From assembly GCF_016734905.1 (NCBI RefSeq), contig NZ_JAERPO010000002.1, positions 1,135,524 through 1,199,523 of the forward strand: a DNA stretch of 64,000 nt, read 5' to 3'. This stretch comes from Sphingopyxis jiangsuensis (lineage in GTDB: Bacteria; Pseudomonadota; Alphaproteobacteria; Sphingomonadales; Sphingomonadaceae). The translations under genes were made by a program, and so were the position numbers. Shown here one piece after another: positions 25,901 through 32,005 of this stretch (position 1 is the stretch's first letter; every line of letters starts with the position of its first letter). A model generated the notes under the pieces. That model saw nothing but the letters and a program-made list of their open reading frames with translations, was not told the DNA's origin and made no database searches.

Positions 25901-27164
25901 CGTCGGCGAGGCGATAGGTGAAGACGTCGTTGACCCCGCCGGGCGTGTCCGGCGCGCGGACATAGGAATAGCTGCCGTCGCCGTTGATCGTCAGCGTGCC
26001 ATATTGCCCCGCGATCGCGGTGCCCGGCGCGACAAAGGCGGTGCCCGTGCCCGCGACGATGCCGGTCAGCGTCGCGCCGTCGGCGCCCTGCGTGTCGGCG
26101 CCCGCGGCGCCGCTCGTCGTCCCCGCGCCGCTGATCACATTGCCCGTTTCGGCGGTGTAGGTGGCGGGCGCGACCGCGTCGGTATCGGCGCGCGCGGTCG
26201 GCACGTCGTCGATGACCGAGATGGTCAGGTTCGCGCTCGCGGTGTCGCCGTCGGTGTCGGTGACGACGACGGTGAAGACATCGGTCGGGTTCGCATTGGC
26301 GTCGGTATTGTCGGCGAGCGTATAGCTGTAGCCGATGGCGCCGGGCGCGATGCTGGTGATCGTCAGCGTGCCGAGCGGCGTGGCGATCGTCTGGCCGACG
26401 CTGGTGACCGCGGTGCCGTTGATCGTCACCGAAGCCAGCCCGTCGGGCGCGTCGATGACGATCGTGCCGCTGGTCGTTTCGCTGGTCGCGGCGCTGTTGC
26501 TGCCCGCGGGTTCGCTGCCGCGCGCGGGAAGCCCCGCTTCGTCGACGCTCGACGTCGCGTCGGTCGATCCGGCGGGCTGGTCGGGCGTCTGGATGACGAC
26601 GGTCGCATCCTCGTCGGGGATCAGCCGGTCGGGGATCAGCTCCTCGTCGCGCGGCGCCGGAAAGGCAAGTTCGGTATAGGGGAGCAGGTCGCCGAGGTCA
26701 TAGGCGTCCTGGATCGCGCCTTCGGGGTCGGCGAAATTGCCGCCCGAGCTGCGCAGCCCCGCCTCGGGGTTGAACTCGTCGAGCCCCTCGAGAAGCTGCG
26801 CGACCGTGCTCGCGGGCACGGTGTTGCCGTCGACGACGATCGCGGGAATGGCGACCGCCCCGTTGGGAACGACGATCACCTGTCCGTCGGGCAGGGTGAT
26901 GATGAGGTCGGGGCCGGATACGCTGATGTCGTCGATCGACACGCCGGCGGGCAGCGTGATGCGGCCCTGCGCGTCGGGAACGAGCACCGCCTGGATCGCC
27001 AGCGGGATTGCCGATGCCGCCGCGGTGATCCCGGCGGCCGCGTCGGCCAGCGCGGTCGGCGCGATGGCGCGGGCTTCGCCGCTCGCCGTGGCGGTTCCGG
27101 TGACGTCGCCGTCCGCCCGCGAAAGGCCGTTGGCACCGCGAGCGGGGTTGTCGAATGCGTCCAT
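16938..27164 (-). CDS. Giant BapA/LapA-like repeat adhesin exported by type I secretion
   Basis: About 3408 residues from ATG 27164 (GAGGGA upstream; the frame continues 40 codons further with no such site). The N-terminal part has a BapA-prefix-like folded domain around ISVSGPDLIITLPDGQVIVV and PNGAVAIPAIVVDGNTVPAS (about 80-120), preceded by ALADAAAGITAAA (39-50), which contains an AAG resembling LapG cut sites. Residues about 185-1650 are T1SS-143-like Ig repeats ending in DDVPTARDD-type linkers; about 1650-2690 are DUF5801-like repeats (LDET...DDGPS). Four EF-hand-like calcium loops (DLDGDGVAF, DANGNGRVD, DSNGDGLLTS, DANSNGVSDD) lie at about 3005-3115, and a C-terminal secretion signal is expected. 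Acidic and nearly cysteine-free, it is a likely biofilm adhesin. Confidence 0.92.
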   Translation of the reverse strand: MDAFDNPARGANGLSRADGDVTGTATASGEARAIAPTALADAAAGITAAASAIPLAIQAVLVPDAQGRITLPAGVSIDDISVSGPDLIITLPDGQVIVVPNGAVAIPAIVVDGNTVPASTVAQLLEGLDEFNPEAGLRSSGGNFADPEGAIQDAYDLGDLLPYTELAFPAPRDEELIPDRLIPDEDATVVIQTPDQPAGSTDATSSVDEAGLPARGSEPAGSNSAATSETTSGTIVIDAPDGLASVTINGTAVTSVGQTIATPLGTLTITSIAPGAIGYSYTLADNTDANANPTDVFTVVVTDTDGDTASANLTISVIDDVPTARADTDAVAPATYTAETGNVISGAGTTSGAAGADTQGADGATLTGIVAGTGTAFVAPGTAIAGQYGTLTINGDGSYSYVRAPDTPGGVNDVFTYRLADGDGDTSTATLTISIGDSPAIITFVPTQGAGTLVDESQLPPRPDETPGSEFDGDDESTTGTITFTSPDGVQSVTINGVAVTPGALPQTIFTDATGTLVVNSYAYDPVTGQGSITYTYTLADNTADPDGTTVSFDVVVTDLDGDSAPAVLNIDIVDDVPIARDDADSVTEDGPLVADGNLLTGTGGSDANATDGVADTQGADGASVTAIAGGSVGTPFATAYGTLTVNADGSYTYALNNALQPVQGLSAGETLSESFVYTITDGDGDTSTATLTITINGADDGVTITGLDADGGELTVDEDDLPNGSSPDDAALTQGGSFSISTPDGLGNVSVGGTQVVTNGVFTAGSATSPLGTVNITGFTPVIGADGSVIGGSFTYEYVLSANTLTHGSAGEDSVTDSFAVTVTDSDGSVGTASLDVNIVDDVPTARDDADNVTEDGPLVADGNLLTGTGGSDANATDGVADTQGADGASVTAIAGGSVGTPFATAYGTLTVNADGSYTYALNNALQPVQGLSAGETLSESFVYTITDGDGDTSTATLTITINGADDGVTITGLDGAGAELAFDEDDLPARPNEAAGSDTTPEPVTDGGNFSVSTPDGMGNVVLDSFNGSPIGPLTLVTADGSFTPQMVVTAYGTLSITGFTPVIGADGSVIGGSFTYSYTLSDNRTDHGAAGEDNVADSIGVTVTDIDGSNASATIDIQITDDVPTAIDDFLLQPVENAPVTIDVLANDVQGADSVQSGTVALVDGTLTGSGTLVNNGDGSFTYTQAPGEVGEISFQYQITDGDGDTSTATATIMLVADSTPQIRSADNVTVDEDGLPLANADDGLPGEVTSTGSTSANGTIVVDFGGDVPAVLAGSIVLDDSAALDTQLTVGGVPVTFAKDGADLVGSVGATEVIRIALTTATSGPGANEVTYGYTVTLSAAIDQSAPGSEDSDMLSGIGFTVTDNDGSTASGSFVVTIVDDIPTLAVSDTPTNATEGGPAVNGTWTLDAGADGVTSVTVTFGAGSDTLSLAPGNSVVIVQPTGTLTVNSDGTFSFLAAGDQNNNPNPSATFTLSAVDRDGDPTSDSLTITIDDGADPTGGGTLTLTVDEAAIDGIGRTPASDAETDSGMLSFTAGSDTLSNFMFDGTAGLVANLDGAGTDLFWSISPDGQTITGSLTDGGPAAITISLSAPASLAPGMTGNATVTVTIADNLPHALAMAAQTQSLGTVTVKATDTDGDMATGTVTINVTDDIPTVSAVDGSANALIVDDSDLATDASADFGFGQPGSLFNVAFNADGPAATDSVTYALGVKSPGVASGLVDTATNEAVVLTLESGAVVGRTSGTNDIVFVLSVDANGTVTLDQQRAVFHSPDSGPDQSAFLSAADLVTLTATVTDSDGDQASATANIGGALTFKDDGVSIDINVTGEAAVVLTTQDAATIGAASDSDVSTANFGSVFSFANADFGADGPGAISWSYALTLFGANGTDSGLDSNGASINLFNDGGTIVGSTAASLGDIDPGNTIFTISVNAGDGTVTLTQFAQIDHELPGVGSNFDSQIATLADELVRLTGTVTITDKDGDSDSDSQSIDLGHNIRFADDGPDIDVTLKAGAELRIDETDGVTAAGTEVDPVGGNLGSATIAATDLFTVTLDAGADTPASYSYAFVLGGVNPDSGYRISSDDEVIRLYQTAPGTVEGRGETSGDVAFTFTVAADGTVTMTQFIAIEHGDTGSHDESSPGMNAGALLLEVKATDFDGDFDTDTVDLGSITRIEDDGPSISNVGGSGSVTLDETGGLDVNVTSLAAVITATLAFGADGPAAANSTVYGLALSGGAASGIATAVGDFPITLVATSPTTITGRYTDGGGIVQDAFTVTINTDGTITVSQFVALEHLQDGDTPLHNDALTLDGLITASIRITDSDGDSVDATKEIGGQISFLDDGPSVSATAAGAVLVQNDESATNSMVAQLDTGSIATGNDPDVAGAGAISRATSSGAVVNATPLYGTDGAAATGALSYSLTVINAVSGLSVTDGSPINLVVQGNVIVGQVSGGAFDGLAAFAIAIDPATGVVTVEQYLSLDHPDTANPDDAVQLVANSLGVVVTATDSDGDFALSDTVDISAQIRFDDDGPQAMVSAAGLSLAHDETPGIDGDAQDVSGPLSIFDGVANKGDDPDVAGTVIGFARDAGALSSAGSTTGSDGGTISFGLSLSSSGVDSGLDTTDGQNILLYLEAGIVVGRVGGPAGAAAFAIAVEADGSVNLVQYLSIKHPTPGASHDESLSIVNGAVLATVTVTDGDGDTSSASTPIGGLISFQDDGPELGAFVGVTVVNMANVVGSGTFAYDPGADGHGSFTITGPTLPGITYSTTQNANGALLTATADPDGPGGSPPVTVFTLQVNKDGTYDFTLVTPQAATTETVSLLGLSAGGPSPFVQTADGRVEFTGSGNGVNSSTQGFGIDNQFVGNGESFTIEFHDPGQPGNQDPLTNPEMVSSIVLRNDNINGSLQIKVTVFNDVLGTSEVVYTNFNVTGTTTLIDPVMSEFNRVLVEGVGGSGQGVRFVSLDISKTILPSDYDLEFAITALDGDGDVTSTSQLLVSVDASAPPIALDLDGDGVAFLSKDAGVAFDYFGNGAPVSTAWVGPDDGLLAFDANGNGRVDNGSEIVFGGNGLTDLQGLAAKYDSNGDGLLTSADAGWAGFGVWRDANSNGVSDDGEFQSLDDAGIVSINLQSDGQPYSAADGDVHVFGETSYQLADGTVRTAADAAFAYGKAGGTSTVRTQDRPASAVPLSDALVAASLVAMVHAVQPERADAASFADSEVAGVIGGSGAAHSVDTGTAHATKMMADDPLLGSAEPRADEPASRNLGGGDDSSSASSVTGHGADASYQHAASGPEWSGSEALFDHFAPAANDGAMSMDGLLSLGLAAIDARIAARDVAADDPAAARVLAEAIDGGESVDRLIDAVTGAAAVPDGHAAPVDLARMLDAHVVGGEMAGIFHPPADFDLQQIAAA
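24238..24654. repeat. Near-identical internal repeat of the adhesin gene, copy B
   Basis: About 417 bases that recur at 25039-25455, offset by 801 bases (267 codons), with only scattered single-base changes. It encodes one repeat unit with the segment TEDGPLVADGNLLTGTGGSD. Confidence 0.9.
25039..25455. repeat. Near-identical internal repeat of the adhesin gene, copy A
   Basis: The partner of 24238-24654. The DNA-level identity is far above that of the other repeats in the gene, which points to recent duplication or gene conversion. Confidence 0.9.
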
Positions 27165-27597
27165 GTTCGTTTCCCTCGATCCATCGCGCCCCGCGCCGCA
27201 AACGGCGCAGGCGAAATATCTGTCAATTTCAGCGCGACCCTCGGCCCGACGACTCGGGCACCTCCCAGAAGCCCTAGGAAACACAGACTTAACCGACTCT
27301 GCAAGCGCGTTAACATATTTTTAATATCGATGACCGGCGCAGAGCGCGGATTTGCGCCGATTGTCCCCGAAAGGCGCCTAAGTTAAATTTTACAGGGGCT
27401 TGGCGTCGCGGCGTGCCGGTAACGCGGCCGACCCGGCGCGCGCGTCTGTCCCTGATCGGGGCAGGTCGGGGGTGAGCCGGCGAAATGGAGGGTGGGGAGT
27501 CAGGCGGCCAGCGGCCTCGCGGGCGATGCAACCCGCGACTTTGCCGTCGCGCGCGGCCCGCCGCAAAGGCGCGCGGCGGCGCGGGTCCGGCGGCAGC
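27165..27597. promoter_or_regulatory. Upstream region of the adhesin operon
   Basis: This 433-base stretch has no supportable gene. It holds the adhesin leader, an A+T-rich section around 27287-27330 with a TTAA-N7-TTAA box, a TTAACC half site at 27289-27294 and further TTAA at 27383. The part from about 27390 to 27597 is G+C-rich, follows the DUF2569-like stop codon and shows no clear terminator. Confidence 0.55.
27310..27324. promoter_or_regulatory. CtrA-like box upstream of the adhesin
   Basis: TTAA-CATATTT-TTAA matches the alphaproteobacterial CtrA consensus TTAA-N7-TTAA exactly. It lies about 145 bases upstream of the adhesin start. The surrounding 17 bases reappear almost unchanged before the flp pilin gene at 28742-28758. 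Confidence 0.6.
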
Positions 27598-28386
27598 TTA
27601 CGCCGGCTGGCGCCAGCGATAGGTGACGTTCACCCGTTCGGACAGGATCAGATAGGGCAGCCAGACGAGCGCGCTGATGCACACTTTCTTGATATTGCTG
27701 TCGAGCAGCGGCGCGATCGCCGCGGCGACCGCCTGCGGCAGGTGCGGCGCGCCCGACAGATAGTCGGCGAGGATCAGCTGCGACACCAGGTCGACGCCCC
27801 AGGTGAGGAGCAGCAGCCGCGGGAAAAAGGGCATGCCGCGCAGCGCCATGAAGAAACAGAGCGTGTAGAGGAAATTCATCGCGACGAGGTCGGCCGCCAT
27901 CGCGAGATAGATCATCTGGCCCCATACGGGCGCCGATCCGGTCATCGCGGGAACCGCCGCCATGAATTCGGCGGTGCGCACGGGAACGTTGAGCAACATG
28001 CCGAGCAGCAGCGACGCCATGATCCCGACGGGGCCGAAGGCGGGGTGGCGGCGCACCGACAGCGCGTCGAGCGCGCGCCACTTGCCATAGAGGGCGAGGC
28101 GGATGTCGGGCTGGGCAAAGGCGACGCCGCGCGGGAACAGCGCATTCGCGGTCCAGTAAGCAAAAAAGGGGCTGGCGAGGATCATCGCGTGCGGCACGAA
28201 CAGCACCAGCGTCGACGCCACGCTGTCGGCGGGGGTGACGGGAAACAGGACGCGCGCCAGACAGATCAGCGCGACGACGATCGTCCAGCCCAGCAACAGC
28301 GACCGCACGCGATCCTCCAGCGGCGCGACAAAGCGGACGCTCTGGTCGTGGAGCCGGGTGGACAGGCGGTGCAGGGCCTTGGTCAT
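27598..28386 (-). CDS. DUF2569-like integral membrane protein
   Basis: A protein of 262 residues with five or six hydrophobic helices (about 30-48, 60-80, 118-135, 155-180, 190-210, 235-250). The C-terminus LPYLILSERVNVTYRWRQ resembles the conserved end of DUF2569 proteins, where an S-x-RV-x-x-T pattern follows the last helix. The function is unknown. It stands alone, upstream of the adhesin operon on the same strand, separated by over 400 bases, so co-transcription with the adhesin is not obvious. An AAGGA stretch precedes ATG 28386 at a somewhat long distance. Confidence 0.65.
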   Translation of the reverse strand: MTKALHRLSTRLHDQSVRFVAPLEDRVRSLLLGWTIVVALICLARVLFPVTPADSVASTLVLFVPHAMILASPFFAYWTANALFPRGVAFAQPDIRLALYGKWRALDALSVRRHPAFGPVGIMASLLLGMLLNVPVRTAEFMAAVPAMTGSAPVWGQMIYLAMAADLVAMNFLYTLCFFMALRGMPFFPRLLLLTWGVDLVSQLILADYLSGAPHLPQAVAAAIAPLLDSNIKKVCISALVWLPYLILSERVNVTYRWRQPA

Positions 28387-28508
28387 CGTGCGATCATCCT
28401 TCCGTACCGGGGTTCGGATGTAAAGCCGATATGGTTAATATTTCCTCATTTGCAAAGGACGGGGCCGCGCCCCCGGCCATCGCCCATCGTCCGGTTCCGC
28501 CGGCAGGC

Positions 28509-28584
28509 GATCCCCGGCGAACGCCGGGGTCCACGCGGCGCGGCGCTGCCCCGGAATGGGCCCCGGCTTTCGCCGGGGATCACC
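28509..28584. repeat. REP-like palindromic element
   Basis: CCCCGGCGAACGCCGGGG and, 20 bases on, GGCCCCGGCTTTCGCCGGGG form two hairpins that are also inverted relative to each other. This is the form of dispersed intergenic repeats common in alphaproteobacterial genomes. Confidence 0.65.
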
Positions 28585-28759
28585 CGTTTCTGGCCCAGGG
28601 GATGAATCGCCGCCACGGCCTTTCCGCGCACGGAAATTAACCAAGCGAATCAAGCCTTAGGAAATGATGCTGCGAATCGGGGGCGAATCGCGACCATATG
28701 CTGCGCCGAAAGCCGCCAATCTGGCATGAAACGCAAAAATGGTTAACATATTTTCAATG

Positions 28760-28774
28760 TTAAGCCATTGTTAA
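28760..28774. promoter_or_regulatory. CtrA-like box upstream of flp
   Basis: TTAA-GCCATTG-TTAA matches TTAA-N7-TTAA exactly, 226 bases before the pilin start. A further TTAA follows at 28781-28784, and an imperfect box (TTAA-CATATTT-TCAA) precedes at 28743-28757. In Caulobacter pilA is directly activated by CtrA, so the placement fits. Confidence 0.65.
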
Positions 28775-28999
28775 AACAAGTTAATTTTGTGTTGACGCTA
28801 GGGCACAAAAGGCGTTGAATCAGGGGGTTCCTTGCTGAGGGACCGCATTGACAGGTTGAACCGGCGTCTGCCGGAGTTTCATCACCGGGTCGCGTCGGTT
28901 CCATTTGCACTCCTTCGGCAGGAATGTCTGACCGCCTCCATGGGGGGGGAGGGCAGACATACACCGCTCCTCGTGCGGTGGCTTGACAGGAGTCCAGAC

Positions 29000-29194
29000 A
29001 TGAAAAGCTTTCTGAAAGATTTTATCCGTGACGACAGCGGCGCTTCGGCCGCCGAATATGCCCTGATCCTCGCGATCGTTGGTACCGGCATTGCCGCCGC
29101 AGCATTCGCTCTCGGCGGGTCGATCAGCGGCGCGATGACCACGGCCAAGACCTGCATCGACAGCGCGGGCGGGACGACTACACCCAACTGCTAA
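29000..29194 (+). CDS. flp: Flp-type pilin
   Basis: A protein of 64 residues. A short basic/acidic leader ends in DDSG, followed by ASAAEYALILAIVGTGIAAA, the class IVb Flp processing site (cleavage after G, glutamate at +5, EY pair) and hydrophobic polymerisation helix. A C-terminal pair of cysteines (TCIDS and PNC) may form a disulphide. CAGGAG precedes ATG 29000. It is the major pilus subunit, cut by the prepilin peptidase at 41040-41522. A strong hairpin follows the stop codon and separates it from the assembly genes. Confidence 0.95.
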   Translation: MKSFLKDFIRDDSGASAAEYALILAIVGTGIAAAAFALGGSISGAMTTAKTCIDSAGGTTTPNC

Positions 29195-29208
29195 CTTGCC
29201 GTGATACA

Positions 29209-29237
29209 CCCCGCTGGAACGTTACGTTCCAGCGGGG
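29209..29237 (+). terminator. Strong hairpin between flp and cpaB
   Basis: A perfect 13-base-pair stem (CCCCGCTGGAACG/CGTTCCAGCGGGG) with a three-base loop lies 15 bases after the pilin stop. The tail ATTTCAGG is not a T-run, so it more likely gives partial termination and protects the abundant pilin mRNA from decay, with reduced read-through to cpaB. Confidence 0.8.
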
Positions 29238-29287
29238 ATTTCAGGATACAGGCTTCGGTTTGTCAGCCTTTACCGCGGGGGGCGGAT

Positions 29288-30232
29288 ATGGCGATATCAC
29301 GCACAAATGTCATTCTTATAGCGGCGGTCTTCTTGGGCCTGATCGTTGTCTTTCTCGCTAACGCATATTTCAGCGGAATTGAGGAACGCGAGCAGCGCAG
29401 AGCCGATGAACTCAGCCTGGTGCAAGTCCTCGTGGCATCGCAGCCACTGGCCTTCGGATCCACCCTCACCCCACAGAACACCAAGCTTGTCGGCTGGCCC
29501 GCCAACTCGGTTCCCGAGGGCGCGTTCAAGACGAGCATCGGCGTCACCGACAATGCGCGCGGGCCGCGCGTCGCGCTGCGCCCGATCGCGGTCGGCGAAC
29601 CGATCCTCGCGTCGAAGATTTCGGGCGACGACGGCCGCGCCTCGATCTCCGCGCTGCTTCCCGAAGGAATGCGCGCCGCCGCGGTGCGCATCGACGATGT
29701 CGCGGGCGTCGGCGGAATGATCGCCCCGGGCGATATCGTCGACGTGCTGCTGACGCGCCAGCTTTCGGGCGACGGCGCGGGCAACAACGACCAGATGACC
29801 GACATCATCCTCGAAAAAATCCGCGTCATCGCGATCGACCAGGTCGCCGACGAGAACAAGACCGAACCCGCGGTCGCCAAGACCGCGACGCTGGAGGTCG
29901 ACCCCGTCGGCGCGCAGAAACTTGCGCTCGCACAGCGCGTCGGCGCGCTCTCGCTCGCGCTGCGCAACGTCACGAGCATCGAGGACGGCGCGAACATGAC
30001 GATCACGCAAAGCGACCTCGGCGGCGGCTGGCGTTCGGCGCCCGCGCGCCGCGCGGCGTCGCCCGGCCTCGCGGGGATGCCGCCGGGCTTTTATTCCGAA
30101 ACCCCTGCGGTGATGCAGCGCGCGCCGACGGGCCAATCGCCCGCGCCGCCGCGCCGCCCGTCCGGCCCCTCGGTCGAAATCGTCCGCGGCACCGAAACCC
30201 AAACCTATGAGGTCAAGCGCCATGGCTCGTAA
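29288..30232 (+). CDS. cpaB: Tad pilus assembly protein CpaB (RcpC)
   Basis: A protein of 314 residues from ATG 29288. A membrane/signal helix (NVILIAAVFLGLIVVFLANAY) is followed by an SAF domain (VLVASQPLAFGSTLTPQNTK, then ALRPIAVGEPILASKIS) and the CpaB/RcpC domain (MRAAAVRIDDVAGVGGMIAP, GDIVDVLLTRQL). Family members sit in the periplasm and help assemble the outer-membrane secretin. The C-terminal 60 residues are Pro/Ala-rich and probably unstructured. The end overlaps the cpaC start by 11 bases. Confidence 0.93.
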   Translation: MAISRTNVILIAAVFLGLIVVFLANAYFSGIEEREQRRADELSLVQVLVASQPLAFGSTLTPQNTKLVGWPANSVPEGAFKTSIGVTDNARGPRVALRPIAVGEPILASKISGDDGRASISALLPEGMRAAAVRIDDVAGVGGMIAPGDIVDVLLTRQLSGDGAGNNDQMTDIILEKIRVIAIDQVADENKTEPAVAKTATLEVDPVGAQKLALAQRVGALSLALRNVTSIEDGANMTITQSDLGGGWRSAPARRAASPGLAGMPPGFYSETPAVMQRAPTGQSPAPPRRPSGPSVEIVRGTETQTYEVKRHGS

Positions 30233-31709
30233 CATCACCCGCGCCGCGCGCACCCTCGCCGCGCCGCTCGCCGCCGTGCTGGCCCCCGTGCTGGCCCCTG
30301 TGCTGGCATTGTCCGCCGCGCCCGCCGCCCTTGCCCAATATGGCACGGGCGGGGTCCATGCCGGGCAGCTCGACGTCCCGCTCAACAAAAGCCAGACGGT
30401 GACGCTCGACCGCCCGTTCGGCCGCGCGATGATCGGCTCCGAAGAGATTGCGGACATCCTCCCCATCTCCGACCGCTCGATCTATGTGCTCGGCAAGAAA
30501 ATGGGGACGACCAGCCTGACCGTCTATGACAAGGGCGGGCGCGTCATCACCATCGTCGACGTCGCGGTCGGCCCCGACGTCGTCACGCTGCGCCGCCAGC
30601 TCGGCGAGCTGATGCCCGGCGAGAATATCAGCGCGCGCATCTCGAACGAGGCGGTCGTGCTGTCGGGCGTCGTCAGCAGCGCCGCCGCCGCGCAGAATGC
30701 GGTGCAGATCGCCGGAACCTATGCGGGCGACAAGGTCGTCAACATGATGGGCATCGGCGCGAGCCAGCAGGTGATGCTGGAGGTGCGCTTTTCCGAAATC
30801 AACCGCCAGTCGGGCAAGGACATCGGCGTTCGCAGTTTCTTCCGCAACCGTTCGGGAAGCTGGGACGGCGCGCTGGGCGACGGCGCCAGCCTCGTTCCCG
30901 ATCCCGACACGGGCGAGGGGATTTTGAAACTGCCCGCGATCACCGACAGCATCGGCATCGTCCGCCACAGCTTCAACATCGGCGGGGTCAGCATTTTGGG
31001 GATGCTCGACAGCCTCGAAAGCAAGGGGATGGCGAAAACGCTCGCCGAACCGACGCTCGTCGCGCTGTCGGGCGAAAAGGCCAGCTTCCTTGCCGGCGGC
31101 GAATTCCCGATCCCCGTCATCCAGAGCAGCGGCGGCACCGGCGGCGCCGACGGCACCGGACAGGGGATCACGATCGAATTCAAACCCTTCGGCGTCAGCC
31201 TGGGCTTTACCCCGACGATCCTTGCCGACGGGGTGATCAACCTGGTCGTCGAGCCCGAGGTCAGCTCGATCGACCCGACCGCGTCGATCGTCTTGAACGA
31301 CATCACCATTCCGGGGCTGCAGACGCGGCGCGCGTCGACCGTGCTCGAGCTGCGCGACGGCGAAAGCTTTGCCATCGCGGGGCTGATCCGGCAGGATTTC
31401 TCGACCACCGTGCGGCAGGTGCCGCTGCTCGGCTCGATCCCGATCATCGGCTCCCTGTTCCGCTCGTCGGGCTTCAAGCGCGGCGAGACCGAGCTGCTGA
31501 TCGTCGTCACGCCGCGGCTCGTCCAGCCGATCAAGCCGAACCAGGTCGCGCTGCCGACCGAACGCGTCGGCGACCCGACCGAGCTCGACCTCTTCCTACT
31601 CGGCCGCACCGACAATGCCGTCCCGGCAATCCCGCCGGTGCAGCAACAGATGCCGCCCAAGGCGGCGCCACCGGCCAGTTCGACCGCAGGAGACGGCTAT
31701 GAATATTGA
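30222..31709 (+). CDS. cpaC: Tad pilus secretin CpaC (RcpA)
   Basis: A protein of 495 residues. ATG 30222 is chosen over ATG 30207 because GAGG lies nine bases before it and it starts the signal peptide. A pilus-secretin N domain (VTLDRPFGRAMIGSEEIADI), a BON-like segment (AQNAVQIAGTYAGDKVVNMM) and the secretin core with TLAEPTLVALSGEKASFLAG, GGEFPIPV and the C-terminal VPLLGSIPIIGSLFRS and ELLIVVTPRLV make a typical T2SS/Tad secretin. It forms the outer-membrane pore. The tail is rich in Pro and Gln and overlaps the next gene. Confidence 0.95.
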   Translation: MARNITRAARTLAAPLAAVLAPVLAPVLALSAAPAALAQYGTGGVHAGQLDVPLNKSQTVTLDRPFGRAMIGSEEIADILPISDRSIYVLGKKMGTTSLTVYDKGGRVITIVDVAVGPDVVTLRRQLGELMPGENISARISNEAVVLSGVVSSAAAAQNAVQIAGTYAGDKVVNMMGIGASQQVMLEVRFSEINRQSGKDIGVRSFFRNRSGSWDGALGDGASLVPDPDTGEGILKLPAITDSIGIVRHSFNIGGVSILGMLDSLESKGMAKTLAEPTLVALSGEKASFLAGGEFPIPVIQSSGGTGGADGTGQGITIEFKPFGVSLGFTPTILADGVINLVVEPEVSSIDPTASIVLNDITIPGLQTRRASTVLELRDGESFAIAGLIRQDFSTTVRQVPLLGSIPIIGSLFRSSGFKRGETELLIVVTPRLVQPIKPNQVALPTERVGDPTELDLFLLGRTDNAVPAIPPVQQQMPPKAAPPASSTAGDGYEY

Positions 31710-31965
31710 TGCGCGCATCATCGTCATGACCGCCGCCGCCGCGCTGGCGGCGGGATGCACCCCCACCGACGCGACGCTCGGCAATGCCGTGCGCACGACG
31801 ATGGCGGCGCAGGTCGTCAACCCCGAACCCGTCTATGACGATGCGATACCGACCACCGACGCGGCCAAGGCCGCCGCCGCGGTCGACCGCTATCGCACCG
31901 ATCGCGTCAAAAAGCCCGACACGATACGAACGACATCGGGCGAGGGCGGCGGCACGCCCCGCTAG
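31699..31965 (+). CDS. Small lipoprotein of the Tad locus
   Basis: A protein of 88 residues starting at ATG 31699 with AGGAG in the end of cpaC, so the two genes overlap by 11 bases. The signal sequence ends in a lipobox (ALAAGC). The mature part has NPEPVYDDAIP and AVDRYRTDRVKKP. The position corresponds to that of cpaD in other Tad operons, but the protein is much shorter than CpaD. It may be a reduced CpaD or a separate pilotin-like protein for the secretin. Confidence 0.8.
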   Translation: MNIDARIIVMTAAAALAAGCTPTDATLGNAVRTTMAAQVVNPEPVYDDAIPTTDAAKAAAAVDRYRTDRVKKPDTIRTTSGEGGGTPR

Positions 31966-32005
31966 GGGGCAGGCGGGTCGCGAAGGAAAGAGGAGTTCAA
32001 ATATC

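Larger units (their letters stand above)
28387..28999. promoter_or_regulatory. Intergenic region upstream of the Tad operon
   Basis: This 613-base stretch has no supportable gene. It contains a palindromic REP-like element (28509-28584), then an A+T-rich zone at 28735-28795 with clustered TTAA motifs including a full CtrA-like box, then the flp leader. The promoter of the pilin operon should lie between about 28740 and 28990. Confidence 0.55.

Noticed and set aside
16938-27164. Classical RTX nonapeptide (GGxGxD) array in the adhesin
   Set aside because: No such array is seen; calcium binding is suggested instead by four EF-hand-like loops near residues 3005-3115.
17310-27386. Many long + strand open frames opposite the adhesin
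   Set aside because: They arise from the strong codon bias and repeats of the adhesin gene; Arg/Gly/Val-rich, without start signals or known domains.
28509-28584. CRISPR-like repeats
   Set aside because: Only two inverted hairpins, no regular spacers and no cas genes; fits a REP-type element.
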